From Maricaulis sp. (lineage in GTDB: Bacteria > Pseudomonadota > Alphaproteobacteria > Caulobacterales > Maricaulaceae), in assembly GCA_002694345.1 (NCBI GenBank), contig NZLV01000204.1, positions 1 to 19,644 on the forward strand: a DNA stretch of 19,644 bases, given 5' to 3'. How positions within the stretch are numbered: the first letter of the stretch is position 1; each line of letters starts with the position of its first letter. A program made the translations under genes and the position numbers. The notes under the pieces are model-generated. The model had not been told where the DNA came from. It saw only the letters and a program-made list of their open reading frames with translations, and ran no database searches. This document shows positions 7,221 through 15,201 of the stretch, one piece after another.

Positions 7221-8588
7221 TCAGGCTACGTTGACGCCAGCGGTCTGGTTCGGGGCGGGGATGTCCACGCCCTGGTCCGAGTAAAGCTTCAGCTTGTTGC
7301 GCAGGGTGCGGATCGAGATGCCGAGAATGTTGGCGGCATGCGTCCGGTTGCCCAGGCAATGGTCCAGCGTGTTCAGGATCAGGTCCTGCTCCACTTCTGC
7401 CACCGTGCGGCCGATCATGTCGGCCTGGACGGTCTGGGCCGCGTCGGCGGCCAGGCGGGCGATGGAACTGCCCGAACCGGTGAAGGCGGAACCGTCCGGC
7501 ATGCGGATCGCGTCGGGCGTGATTTCCCGGCCCGAGGCCAGCAGCACGGCGCGGTGCATGGCGTTTTCCAGTTCCCGCACGTTGCCGGTCCATTCGCGGG
7601 CCAGCAGCTGGGTGCGGGCGGAGTCGGAGATCGGACGATCCTCGATACCGTTGGCGGCGGCGTATTTTTTCGCAAAGTGCTCGGACAGGGCCAGGATGTC
7701 GGCCGGACGCTCGCGCAGGGGCGGCAGGGCCAGGTTCACGACATTCAGGCGGAACAGCAGGTCTTCGCGGAAGATGCCTTCGGCGACGGCCTTGCGCAGA
7801 TCGCGGTTGGACGTCGCCAGGATGCGGATATTGACCTTCACCGGCTTGGTGCCGCCGACCCGGTCGATTTCACGTTCCTGGATGGCACGCAGGAGTTTGG
7901 CCTGCAGGCGGATATCCATTTCCGAGATTTCGTCCAGCAGCAGCGTGCCGCCATCGGCTTCCTCGAATTTACCAACACGGCGGGCCACAGCGCCGGTGAA
8001 GGCGCCCTTTTCGTGACCGAAGAGTTCCGATTCCAGCAGGTTTTCCGGGATCGCGGCGCAGTTGACGGAGACGAAGGGAGCCGCTGCGCGCTTGGACTTG
8101 GCGTGGACGTAGCGCGCCATGACTTCCTTACCGGAACCGCTTTCACCGGTGATCAGGACGGAGGCGTCGGATCCGGCAATGCGGTCAGCCAGCTCGATGA
8201 CGGCCTGCATGGACGGGTCGCGGGCAATCATCGGGCGTTCGTCGTCGGCAATCGCTTCAAGGACGGCAGCGATCAGGTCGGCATCCGGCGGCATCGGGAT
8301 GAATTCCTTGGCGCCGGCCCGGATGGCGGCGGCGGCCGCTTCCGGACGGACATTGACGCCGCAGGCCACGACCGGAACCGTGATCCGCTCGGCCTCATTG
8401 GCCGCGATCAGGGACTGGACGTCCAGGTTCAGGTCGACCATGAGCAGGTCGGCACCGCGGCCAGCCCGCAAATGGGCCGTCGCCTGCTCGATCGTGTCGA
8501 CTTGCGAGACCTTGGCGCCGCGGTCGAGGGCGATCTTGGTGGCGGTGTGCAGCTGTCCGCCCAAGGTGCCTACAATCAGAATTCTCAT
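7221..8588 (-). CDS. flbD: FlbD, sigma-54-dependent flagellar transcription activator
   Basis: FlbD activates sigma-54 promoters of middle flagellar genes and represses fliF in Caulobacter. The 455-aa product has a receiver-like domain (1-112), an AAA+ domain with Walker A GESGSGKE (148-155), the sigma-54 contact loop GAFTGA (195-200) and Walker B GGTLLLDE (213-220). A Fis-type helix-turn-helix is at about 405-437 (NRTHAANILGISIRTLRNKL). The receiver is atypical: it opens MRILIVGTLGG, lacking the paired acidic residues after beta-1, although Asp52 and Lys94 remain. This fits the known FlbD control by the partner FliX rather than by ordinary phosphorylation. The ATG has GGAG about eight bases upstream. 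Its target promoters are probably the two sigma-54 sites in the fliK-flgK spacer. Confidence 0.95.
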   Translation of the reverse strand: MRILIVGTLGGQLHTATKIALDRGAKVSQVDTIEQATAHLRAGRGADLLMVDLNLDVQSLIAANEAERITVPVVACGVNVRPEAAAAAIRAGAKEFIPMPPDADLIAAVLEAIADDERPMIARDPSMQAVIELADRIAGSDASVLITGESGSGKEVMARYVHAKSKRAAAPFVSVNCAAIPENLLESELFGHEKGAFTGAVARRVGKFEEADGGTLLLDEISEMDIRLQAKLLRAIQEREIDRVGGTKPVKVNIRILATSNRDLRKAVAEGIFREDLLFRLNVVNLALPPLRERPADILALSEHFAKKYAAANGIEDRPISDSARTQLLAREWTGNVRELENAMHRAVLLASGREITPDAIRMPDGSAFTGSGSSIARLAADAAQTVQADMIGRTVAEVEQDLILNTLDHCLGNRTHAANILGISIRTLRNKLKLYSDQGVDIPAPNQTAGVNVA

Positions 8589-8614
8589 GGTTTTGCTCCG
8601 TCCTTACCCGGCAC

Positions 8615-8977
8615 TCAGGCCGAGTCCCCGTCCTTGATGATTTCCGTCATGGTCACGCCCAGCCGGTCTTCCACGACGACGACTTCGCCGCGGGCCACCA
8701 GGCGGTTATTGACGTAGATGTCGATGGCCTCACCGATTTTCCGATCCAGTTCGACGACCGATCCGGAGGTGAGTTTCAGCAGTGAATTCACGTCGATATG
8801 GGCCTTGCCGAGCACGGCCGAAATGTTGACGGGAACGTCGAAGACCGGTGCCAGGTCGGCGGCCGCCTTCTCTTCTTCTTCAAGCATGGAGTCGGCACGG
8901 GCCGGAGCTTGCGTGGCCGGCACCTGCTGGCCTTCTGCGCCGAGATCCGGCAGGTCGAAATTGTTTTCGTCAGCCAT
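8615..8977 (-). CDS. fliN: FliN, flagellar motor switch C-ring protein
   Basis: FliN forms the base of the C-ring, binds the FliH homologue and helps deliver export substrates. The 120-aa product has an acidic, disordered N-terminus (1-45, with a run of five Glu after MLEEEEK) and a SpoA domain (about 46-117). Typical SpoA sequence is visible: VLGKAHIDVNSLLKLTSGSVVELDRKIGE, then VNNRLVARGEVVVVEDRLGVTMTEII. ATG 8977 has a strong GGGAGG six bases upstream. It sits 12 bp after flbE and 26 bp before flbD. No FliM gene is in the window, so the rest of the switch is encoded elsewhere, as in Caulobacter. Confidence 0.95.
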   Translation of the reverse strand: MADENNFDLPDLGAEGQQVPATQAPARADSMLEEEEKAAADLAPVFDVPVNISAVLGKAHIDVNSLLKLTSGSVVELDRKIGEAIDIYVNNRLVARGEVVVVEDRLGVTMTEIIKDGDSA

Positions 8978-8989
8978 GACTGGCCTCCC

Positions 8990-9637
8990 TTAAGCAGCAG
9001 ATGCGCCGGACTGTTGTCCCGGGGCGCTGTTCTGGCTGTCGTCTTCCGGTGTGGAGTCCAGCCAGCGGGCCACCACATCATTCAGGCGTTGATCGATCTC
9101 GTCGGCGCTGCGTTGGATTGCGCCGGCGCCCCATTCCAGGCGGACATCCGCGCTGCGCATGCCCGGCTCGCCGCGGACCATGATGGCGCCGTCGAAGCCG
9201 GCTTGACGGGCGGTCTGTTCCAGCCGCTCCGACAGGGCCTCGACCAGTTCCGGGGCACAGCGCACCGACAGGCGCGGTTCGGACCGCAGGTCCTGCACGG
9301 CTTCGCGGGCCACTTCCTCGATCGTGTCCAGCGGGTACTGGTTCAGCGCGTGCCCCGCGATCTTGCGGGCGGCAGCCAGGGCCAGCTGGGCGGATTCCTG
9401 ACGCAGCGCGTCGGATTCATGGGCGAGACGGGCGAGAATGAGCTGCATTTGGGAAGCGATCGCCTGGAGGTTCTCGGCGCAACGGCCTTCCTCCATCTCG
9501 CGACCTTCCTCGACGCCCCACATGCGCGCTGCGTCGACATCATCCTGGGTGAAGAAGCGCTTGTAGCTCTCGCCTTCCCGCAGGATTTCGCCGTTGTGGT
9601 CGAACTCGGTATCGAAATCGAATTTCGTCGGTGTCAT
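8990..9637 (-). CDS. flbE: FlbE, FliH-like regulator of the flagellar export ATPase
   Basis: FliH-type proteins dimerise, hold the FliI ATPase and dock it on FliN. The product is 215 aa from ATG 9637. The order fliG-flbE-fliN-flbD matches the Caulobacter arrangement. The N-terminus (KFDFDTEFDHNGEI) is followed by a charged helical stretch (about 45-95, EEGREMEEGRCAENL to QESAQLALAAARKIAGHAL). The C-terminal domain resembles FliH: RLSVRCAPELVEALSERLEQ, then a DVRLEWGAGAIQR motif. The tail is low-complexity and Ser/Gln/Ala-rich. An in-frame GTG at 9649 would add four residues, but it is only 3 bp after the fliG stop with no Shine-Dalgarno; ATG 9637 has GTGGA seven bases upstream and is preferred. 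Confidence 0.88.
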   Translation of the reverse strand: MTPTKFDFDTEFDHNGEILREGESYKRFFTQDDVDAARMWGVEEGREMEEGRCAENLQAIASQMQLILARLAHESDALRQESAQLALAAARKIAGHALNQYPLDTIEEVAREAVQDLRSEPRLSVRCAPELVEALSERLEQTARQAGFDGAIMVRGEPGMRSADVRLEWGAGAIQRSADEIDQRLNDVVARWLDSTPEDDSQNSAPGQQSGASAA

Positions 9638-9652
9638 CGGTTCGTCCACTCG

Positions 9653-10675
9653 CTAGTAAATCAGTTCGTCGTCGGAGCCGCCGTCGGCCAGCATGATCTC
9701 GCCCTTGGCAGCCAGATCCTTGGCCAGGGAGACGATGGCCTGCTGGGCCTGGTCGACATCTTTCAGGCGCACGGGGCCCATCGCATTCATGTCTTCGCGC
9801 ATGATCTTCGCCGCCCGTTCGGACATGTTGGAGAAGAACAGGTCGCGCAGACTGTCCGACGCGCCCTTTAGGGCCAGCGCCATCTGGTCCTTGTCGATGG
9901 CGCGCATCAGGGTCTGGATGCCGCCCGGATCCAGCTTGGACAGGTCTTCGAACACGAACATGAGCGAACGGATCTTCTCGGCGCTCTCGCGATTGCGTTC
10001 TTCCAGGGCGGCCAGGAAACGGTTCTCGGTCTGGCGGTCGAAATTGTTGAAGATCGACGCCATCATCTCGTGGCTGTCATGCTTGGAGGTGCGGGCCAGG
10101 TTCGACATGAATTCGGTGCGCAGCGTTTCCTCGATCCGGTCGAGGATTTCGCGCTGCACCGGTTCCATGCGCAGCATGCGGGTCACGACTTCCAGGGCGA
10201 AATCCTCCGGCAGGGCCGCCAGGACGCGGCTGGCATGCTCGGACTTCACCTTGGACAGGACCACGGCGACGGTCTGCGGGTATTCATTCTTGAGATAGTT
10301 GGCGAGAACCACCTCGTTCACATTGCCCAGCTTGTCCCACATGGTGCGGCCGGCGGGACCCCGCAGCTCTTCCATGATCGACTCGACCTTGTCGCCGGGC
10401 AGGAAGGAGGTCAGCAGGCGTTGCGTGGCCTCGAAGGAGCCCATCAGCGAACCGGTCGAGGACATCTGACCCACGAAGTCGACGATCAGACGCTCGACCG
10501 CACTGGACGAGACCGTGCCCAGATTGGACATCGCCTGGGAAACTTCGCGGATTTCTTCTTCATCGAGCTGCTGCCACAGCGACTCACCCTCATCACCGAG
10601 GGCCAGCAGCATCACCGCAGCCTTTTCCGGGCCGGACAGGCGGGCGGGGTCATCGATGGCGCGTTTCTCAGCCAT
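9653..10675 (-). CDS. fliG: FliG, flagellar motor switch protein
   Basis: FliG couples the MS ring to the C-ring and receives torque from the stator. The 340-aa product has the N-terminal FliF-binding domain (LSGPEKAAVMLLALGDEGESLW), a middle domain with an EHPQ-type motif read here as EYPQ (131-134), and the C-terminal torque domain. The torque domain ends with FEDLSKLDPGGIQTLMRAID and the charged helix ALKGASDSLRDLFFSNMSERAAKIMREDM. The gene starts 8 bp after fliF with no strong Shine-Dalgarno, suggesting translational coupling. The His to Tyr change in the EHPQ motif is conservative. Confidence 0.97.
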   Translation of the reverse strand: MAEKRAIDDPARLSGPEKAAVMLLALGDEGESLWQQLDEEEIREVSQAMSNLGTVSSSAVERLIVDFVGQMSSTGSLMGSFEATQRLLTSFLPGDKVESIMEELRGPAGRTMWDKLGNVNEVVLANYLKNEYPQTVAVVLSKVKSEHASRVLAALPEDFALEVVTRMLRMEPVQREILDRIEETLRTEFMSNLARTSKHDSHEMMASIFNNFDRQTENRFLAALEERNRESAEKIRSLMFVFEDLSKLDPGGIQTLMRAIDKDQMALALKGASDSLRDLFFSNMSERAAKIMREDMNAMGPVRLKDVDQAQQAIVSLAKDLAAKGEIMLADGGSDDELIY

Positions 10676-10683
10676 GGCTCGGA

Positions 10684-12321
10684 TTACCCTTCATGCAGCC
10701 AGGAGCGGAGGATCGAGATCGATTCTTCCGGGTGGGAGTCGACAATATTGGCGACCTTTTTCAGCGAGGAGGCCTTCACCTGGCCGTCGATTTTCTCGAT
10801 GTCGATCGAATCGGAATGGCTGGAGGCCGGCAGGGCCGCCGTCGGGCCACCGCCCGGCAGGGCTGCCGGGGCCGGGGCCGCGGCGATGGCCGGCTGGCCG
10901 GCACCGGCGCCCGCTCCGGCCAGGGCCAGGCCCTGCGGCATGGGAGCGCCGCTTGCGCCTTTCACCAGCGGACGGGCGACCAGGAAGATGATCAGCAGGG
11001 CCGTGATGAACAGGACAGCGATCTCGGCGACGCGCATCAGGTCATTCTTCGAGAAGGAGAAGCCGCTCGTGGCCGGCGTGCCGAGCAGGGGATTGGCGCG
11101 GGCGAACTCGATCTGGCGAACGGTCAGGCTGTCACCGCGGGTCTCTGCATAGCCCATGGCCGAGCGCACCAGGGCTTCGATCTGGTCGATCTGGGCCTGC
11201 GGGCGCTCGCGCCACACCGTGCTGCCATCTTCCTGCAGGTCGACAATCCCGTCGACAGCGACGGCGACAGACAGGCGTTCCAGCGCGCCGGCTTCGATCA
11301 CCTCGGTCCGCGTGGTGGAGGAGAGGCGATAATTGACGGTTTCCGACGAGGTTTCGCGATTGGACTGGCTCGACGGGCTGTTGGCGCCGGTATCGGCACC
11401 GGCATCCGGCAGGTTTTCAGAGGCCGACACGCGATTGCGGCTGGCATCCTGGTCGCTGGAAATATCCTCGGACCGCTCGCGGGACAGCAGGACGGAGCCT
11501 TCCGGATCGAAGGTTTCCGAGCTCTGCGTGACGCTCTGGCGGTTCAGTTCGGCGGTCACCTGGACGCGGGCCGCGCCCGGTCCGACAACGCCTTCGACGA
11601 TGTCCAGGATGCTCTGGCGCATCGCGGCTTCGATTTCGGCGCGGCGCTCATCCATGAATGCGGAGCCGGCCATGCCGTCCTCGGTCGCATTGGCCAGGAC
11701 CCGGCCGCGATCATCGGACAGGGAGATATGGCCCGGCTCCAGACCGGCACCGGAGGCGACAATATTGCGGATCACGCGGACCTGTTCGCTGTTCAGGCGC
11801 TGGCTGGCGGAAATGGTGACGGCGGCCGTCGGGTCCTGCTGGTCGCGCGTGAACAGGCGGCGTTCCGGCAGGTTCAGGTGGACGCGGGCGGAGTTCACGA
11901 AGGCCAGGGACTGGATCGTGCGGGCCAGCTCGCCTTCCAGGGCGCGCTTGGCATTGATGTTCTGGACGAAGGAGGTCTGGCCGAAACTGTCCTGGCGATC
12001 GAAGATTTCATAACCGACAGAGGCGCCGCTCAGCGGACCGGACGAGGCCAGGCGCACGCGGGCTTCATCAACCTGTTCACGGTCGACATAGATGGCCGTG
12101 CCACCCTCGCGGATTTCATAGGCGATATTGGCCTGGTCCAGCAGTTCGGAGGTCGAGGCGGCTTCAGCCGGGTCGAGACCGGAATACAGCAGCGCCTGGC
12201 TGCCACCGCCGACGGCACCGGAAAAATACACGAGCGCGGCGGCGACGCCCGCAGCCAGACCGAAGATGGCTGTCAGACGGCCGGCACCGAAAGCTCTGAA
12301 TTGTTCGAGTATCGCGTTCAC
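10684..12321 (-). CDS. fliF: FliF, flagellar MS-ring protein
   Basis: FliF forms the MS ring in the inner membrane, the first flagellar structure. The 545-aa product starts at GTG 12321 (AGGA about eight bases upstream). It has one transmembrane helix near each end (about 16-35 and 430-450) around a periplasmic region with typical ring-building motifs: LLYSGLDPAEAA, GYEIFDRQDSFGQTSFVQNINAKRALEGELARTI and VNSARVHLNLPERRLFTRDQQDPTAAVTI. The cytoplasmic tail has an Ala/Gly/Pro-rich linker (455-500). It ends in the FliG-binding segment (VANIVDSHPEESISILRSWLHEG). It is the first gene of the fliF-to-flhG unit. A CtrA-like box lies 70 bp upstream, consistent with class II control. Confidence 0.97.
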   Translation of the reverse strand: MNAILEQFRAFGAGRLTAIFGLAAGVAAALVYFSGAVGGGSQALLYSGLDPAEAASTSELLDQANIAYEIREGGTAIYVDREQVDEARVRLASSGPLSGASVGYEIFDRQDSFGQTSFVQNINAKRALEGELARTIQSLAFVNSARVHLNLPERRLFTRDQQDPTAAVTISASQRLNSEQVRVIRNIVASGAGLEPGHISLSDDRGRVLANATEDGMAGSAFMDERRAEIEAAMRQSILDIVEGVVGPGAARVQVTAELNRQSVTQSSETFDPEGSVLLSRERSEDISSDQDASRNRVSASENLPDAGADTGANSPSSQSNRETSSETVNYRLSSTTRTEVIEAGALERLSVAVAVDGIVDLQEDGSTVWRERPQAQIDQIEALVRSAMGYAETRGDSLTVRQIEFARANPLLGTPATSGFSFSKNDLMRVAEIAVLFITALLIIFLVARPLVKGASGAPMPQGLALAGAGAGAGQPAIAAAPAPAALPGGGPTAALPASSHSDSIDIEKIDGQVKASSLKKVANIVDSHPEESISILRSWLHEG

Positions 12322-12390
12322 AAGGAAGTCCTGCCTGCTGGTCCGCGCTTCATCAGCGAAGCACTGGGCAGAATTTTCCTACCTGTGTCG

Positions 12391-12405
12391 TAAACGAGAC
12401 TTTAA
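12391..12405 (-). promoter_or_regulatory. CtrA-like box in front of fliF
   Basis: On the minus strand TTAA-AGTCTCG-TTTA matches the CtrA consensus TTAA-N7-TTAA at seven of eight positions and is followed by C, as is common. It lies 70 bp before the fliF GTG, a suitable place for a sigma-70-type promoter controlled by CtrA. In Caulobacter fliF is a known CtrA target, so the position supports the call. Confidence 0.7.
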
Positions 12406-12424
12406 TGACGCCGAATACGAAATG

Positions 12425-12454
12425 CATCCTGCCGGAAAAGCCCGGCAGGATGCG
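12425..12454. terminator. Perfect 12-bp inverted repeat between sciP and fliF (terminator or FlbD operator)
   Basis: GCATCCTGCCGG and its exact reverse complement CCGGCAGGATGC are separated by six bases. The hairpin lies 82 bp after the sciP stop. On the minus strand it is followed by a weak T-containing tail (ATTTCGTATT), so it may end sciP transcription. The inner TGCCGG/CCGGCA halves also resemble the half-sites of FlbD-binding ftr elements, and it lies only 20 bp upstream of the fliF CtrA box. A regulatory role is therefore possible. Confidence 0.6.
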
Positions 12455-12536
12455 TGTATTCGTGGGGGTGGTGGATCCCAGACGGAGTTGGCCCGGGGGC
12501 GGGGCCTCACCCGTTTTTCAGCGAATCAGTGCGATT

Positions 12537-12809
12537 TTACCCGCGATACTGCTGAAGACGCGTCGTCCGCAGCCCGGCCAGACCATGGCGGTCGATCGAG
12601 CGCTGCCAGCCGAGGAATTCCTCGACGGTCAGCGAATAGCGGGCACAGGCATCTTCAAGAGAAAGCAATCCGCCTCGTACCGCTGCGACGACTTCCGCTT
12701 TGCGCCGAACCACCCAGCGTTGGGTGTCCTGGCGCGGAAGATCCGCAAGGGTCAGAGGGCTACCATCCGGTCCAATGACATAATTTTCTTTTTTAAGGCG
12801 CGGCTGCAT
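12537..12809 (-). CDS. sciP: SciP, small CtrA-inhibitory DNA-binding protein (DUF1153)
   Basis: SciP binds CtrA-controlled promoters and prevents CtrA from recruiting RNA polymerase, shutting down the CtrA regulon in swarmer cells. The 90-aa product matches the highly conserved family over its whole length: MQPRLKKENYVIGPDGSPLTLADLP, then RWVVRRKAEVVAAVRGGLLSLEDAC and YSLTVEEFLGWQRSIDRHGLAGLRTTRLQQYR. The middle forms a helix-turn-helix. ATG 12809 has GGGGA upstream. It lies between the hook gene flgE, whose terminator is at 12954-12983, and fliF. Three CtrA-like boxes precede it, so it is probably activated by the factor it inhibits. Confidence 0.95.
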   Translation of the reverse strand: MQPRLKKENYVIGPDGSPLTLADLPRQDTQRWVVRRKAEVVAAVRGGLLSLEDACARYSLTVEEFLGWQRSIDRHGLAGLRTTRLQQYRG

Positions 12810-12859
12810 GTCCGAGTCCCCGTGTTTTTTGTTTGTACGGTGACCCTACACGCGGGGCT

Positions 12860-12910
12860 TTAACATCCACCTAAACCGCTGGGTAAATTTAAGTTTAAAC
12901 ACAGGCTTAA
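12860..12910 (-). promoter_or_regulatory. Cluster of three CtrA-like boxes upstream of sciP
   Basis: On the minus strand three spaced pairs fit TTAA-N7-TTAA with one mismatch each: TTAA-GCCTGTG-TTTA (12910 to 12896), TTAA-ACTTAAA-TTTA (12898 to 12884, sharing three bases with the first) and TTAG-GTGGATG-TTAA (12874 to 12860). They lie 51-101 bp before the sciP ATG in an AT-rich island that contrasts with the GC-rich surroundings. The box in front of fliF has the same TTAA-N7-TTTA form. Binding is inferred. Confidence 0.65.
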
Positions 12911-12953
12911 AATTTGGCTCGAAATCGACTCGAACCGGTCAGATGTCAGTCAT

Positions 12954-12983
12954 AAAAAATGGGCCCCGCCAGAGACGGGGCCC
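12954..12983 (-). terminator. Rho-independent terminator of the fliK-flgD-flgE unit
   Basis: GGGCCCCG and CGGGGCCC form a perfect 8-bp stem around a 7-base loop (12961-12983). On the minus strand they are followed by a T6 run (12959-12954). The terminator starts 27 bp after the flgE stop and separates the hook operon from sciP. Confidence 0.92.
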
Positions 12984-13010
12984 AGATGATCGGAAAAGCG
13001 TGGGTGGTGG

Positions 13011-14399
13011 TTAGCGCTTCATCCGGATGGCTTCGTCGAGCATCTCGTCAGCCGTGGTGATGATCTTGGACGAGGCGGAGTAGGCCCGCTGCGTCGTGAT
13101 CAGGCTGGTGAACTCGGTGGCCAGGTCGACATTGGAGCTTTCCAGCGTCGAGGCTGCGATATTGCCGGCCGTGCCCAGGCCCGGAGGCGAGAGCGTGTAG
13201 GCACCCGATTCCGGGGTCACGGTAAACGTACCGCCGGACTGGGCTTCCAGACCGTCCGGGTTGACGAAGGTCGCCACCGGGATCTGGTAGATCTTGCGAA
13301 CAATGCCGTTGGTAAACTTGGCGAAGACGAAACCGTCCTCATCCACGTCCACGCTGGCGAAGTTACCGAAGGCCGAGCCGTTCACATTCGTGGAGAGCAG
13401 GGCGGACGGGCTGTCATACTGGGTGAAACCACCCGGCGCGTTCGGCGAGCCGAAGTCCAGTTCGATGGATTGTGCATCGACGCCGGTCGCAGCGGCCCAC
13501 TGGAACTGGTTGGCACCCAGCGCCCCGGTATTGGTGGAGGACAGGAAGTCCAGCGAGGTCGGCAGGGTCGTGTTGGTGGTGTCCAGGCGACCCTGGGCAT
13601 CAAAGGCCACGATGCCGGTCGCCATCTGGCCGTCGACCAGGCCGGCACCCGTGGAAATGTCACCGGCCGGAACCATGTGGATTTCCGCATGCCACTGGTT
13701 CGGCGTGGCGCTCTTCAGCAGCGAGATGGTGAGCGAACGCACACCGCCGACACTGTCATAAAAGGGAACGGAGCGCTGGAAGTCCGGCGTCACATTGCCC
13801 GAGGCCATGTTGTTGGCGGTCGTGCCGGCCGCATAGGTCGCTTCGGCTGCAGACACGGTCTGGCTGGACTGCAGGTTGGCATTGATCGTCATCGTGGTGG
13901 TGGCTTCCGCCGCACCGCCGATGGAGGACAGGTTGATCGTTTCCAGCGTGTTCAGGTCGGACGGGTTCTGCGGAACGGAACCGTCAGCAGCGACCGGCCA
14001 GCCGGACAGATACATGCCGGCGTCATTGCGCAGGAAGCCTTCATCGTCAGCCGTGAAACGGCCGGCGCGGGTGAAGGCCACCGGGTCATTGGTCCCGGCG
14101 GTCGGCGTGTCGCGGACCACGAAGAAGCCGCGGCCGGAAATGGCCAGATCGGTCGTGGACGTGCCGGCCGTCAGCAGGCCGCTTTCGCCGATGGCCAGGC
14201 GGGCAACAGACCGCACACCGGCTGCGGAGTAGCGCGTCGTGGTGCTGCCGCCGGCGTCATAGAGCGGGGTGAAGACGGAATTGGCGCGCTTGTAGCCGAC
14301 CGTGTTCACGTTCGCGATATTGTCCGAGATCGCAGCCAGGGCGCTCGAGTTGGAAATCAGGCCGGATGCGCCGGCCAGAAGAGCGGAATTGATGCTCAT
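13011..14399 (-). CDS. flgE: FlgE, flagellar hook protein
   Basis: FlgE polymerises into the hook, the universal joint outside the outer membrane. The 462-aa product has the N-terminal rod/hook signature (LAAISDNIANVNTVGYKRANSVF, about 21-43), LAISGRGFFVV near 85, a variable middle region, and the C-terminal helix region (LESSNVDLATEFTSLITTQRAYSASSKIITTADEMLDEAIRMKR). These ends pack together in the hook tube. ATG 14399 has AAGGAG eight bases upstream. It follows flgD by 101 bp on the same strand, with a small hairpin just after flgD and no sigma-54 motif, so it is probably transcribed from the fliK promoter. As I recall, the Caulobacter hook protein is longer, so the variable domain here may be smaller. 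Confidence 0.95.
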   Translation of the reverse strand: MSINSALLAGASGLISNSSALAAISDNIANVNTVGYKRANSVFTPLYDAGGSTTTRYSAAGVRSVARLAIGESGLLTAGTSTTDLAISGRGFFVVRDTPTAGTNDPVAFTRAGRFTADDEGFLRNDAGMYLSGWPVAADGSVPQNPSDLNTLETINLSSIGGAAEATTTMTINANLQSSQTVSAAEATYAAGTTANNMASGNVTPDFQRSVPFYDSVGGVRSLTISLLKSATPNQWHAEIHMVPAGDISTGAGLVDGQMATGIVAFDAQGRLDTTNTTLPTSLDFLSSTNTGALGANQFQWAAATGVDAQSIELDFGSPNAPGGFTQYDSPSALLSTNVNGSAFGNFASVDVDEDGFVFAKFTNGIVRKIYQIPVATFVNPDGLEAQSGGTFTVTPESGAYTLSPPGLGTAGNIAASTLESSNVDLATEFTSLITTQRAYSASSKIITTADEMLDEAIRMKR

Positions 14400-14480
14400 G
14401 ATGCATGCTCCTTGCGATTTTGGTTCTTGTCGGAGCTTTCTGCTGGTTGTGGTTTCCGATCCGTCTTCTGGCAGATCGGT

Positions 14481-14496
14481 CAGGCCGGCGGGCCTG
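14481..14496 (-). other. Short hairpin between flgD and flgE
   Basis: CAGGCC-GGCG-GGCCTG is a perfect 6-bp stem with a 4-base loop, 4 bp beyond the flgD stop. No T-run follows it on the minus strand, so it is unlikely to be a terminator. It could protect or define an mRNA end and so allow different flgD and flgE levels; the hook needs far more FlgE than FlgD. This is speculative. Confidence 0.35.
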
Positions 14497-14500
14497 GGTG

Positions 14501-15190
14501 TCAGCTAACGGTTTCCTCAGTGTTGGGCTGGGCCGTGCTGGTGGCTTCGCGCACAGACAGGATGGAGGACAGCGGTACGCTGATCGAACCCATCTGGACG
14601 CTGACTTCATTGCCGGACATGTCCACTCCGGTGACGCGCGCCGCGGCCCGGATCGAGGTTTGCAGGGCTTCGCCCTCGGCATCCTCGGCAACAATCTCGA
14701 GGGTGTAGACACCGTCATCCAGCTGCGAGCCGGATTCCCCGATGCCATCCCAGGTAAAGGTGTGATCGCCCGTTGTGGCTTCGCCGGTGGCCCGGGCGAC
14801 GATCTGCTCGCCATCCTTGATCAGCAGCGTCACTTCGGCGGCGTCGGACGGCAGGGTGTATTCCCATTCCGCCTGGCCATTCTGCAGAACCGCATCCGGC
14901 GTCAGGGCCGTTGCGACCCGGCCGATATAGCTGACCGAGTCAGCCTGGGCGGCGGCCGACTGCAGGAGCAGCAGGCTTTCCAGGTTCTGGTTCTGGGCGA
15001 TCTGTTGTTCCACGCTCGAGAAATCCACCAGCTGGTTCACGAACTGGGTGGAGTCGAGCGGGTTGAGCGGGTCCTGGTTCTTCATCTGCTCGGTAAGCAG
15101 GGTCAGGAACATCTCGAAATTGTCTGCCAGGCCGGACCGCGAATTCGCGAGAGCCGGGCTGGAGGCGCCGATGGAAGAAACGTCGGTCAT
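14501..15190 (-). CDS. flgD: FlgD, flagellar hook cap/assembly protein
   Basis: FlgD caps the growing hook and is needed for FlgE polymerisation, then is discarded. The 229-aa product has the diagnostic N-terminal motif (NFEMFLTLLTEQMKNQDPLNPLDSTQFVNQLVDFSSVEQQ, about 24-63). A Tudor/FnIII-type beta region follows, with EVTLLIKDGEQIVARATGEATTGDHTFTWDG and LDDGVYTLEIVAED. ATG 15190 is preceded by AGGAG at eight bases. It lies 11 bp after fliK, which fits co-transcription from the sigma-54 promoter upstream of fliK. Confidence 0.96.
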   Translation of the reverse strand: MTDVSSIGASSPALANSRSGLADNFEMFLTLLTEQMKNQDPLNPLDSTQFVNQLVDFSSVEQQIAQNQNLESLLLLQSAAAQADSVSYIGRVATALTPDAVLQNGQAEWEYTLPSDAAEVTLLIKDGEQIVARATGEATTGDHTFTWDGIGESGSQLDDGVYTLEIVAEDAEGEALQTSIRAAARVTGVDMSGNEVSVQMGSISVPLSSILSVREATSTAQPNTEETVS

Positions 15191-15201
15191 CGTCTTTGCT
15201 C

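Noticed and set aside
5268..8717. Very long plus-strand open frame (1149 codons) opposite flhA and flbD
   Set aside because: It is antisense to two unmistakable conserved genes. Its translation is a Gly/Gln/Asp/His-rich shadow without family motifs, a usual artefact of GC-rich codon bias.
10693..12393. 566-codon plus-strand open frame opposite fliF
   Set aside because: It is antisense to fliF, with no ribosome site and no recognisable domain; a codon-bias shadow.
14400..14500. Search for a separate sigma-54 promoter in front of flgE
   Set aside because: No TGGC-N7-TTGC arrangement on the minus strand in the 101-bp gap, so flgE most likely depends on the fliK promoter.
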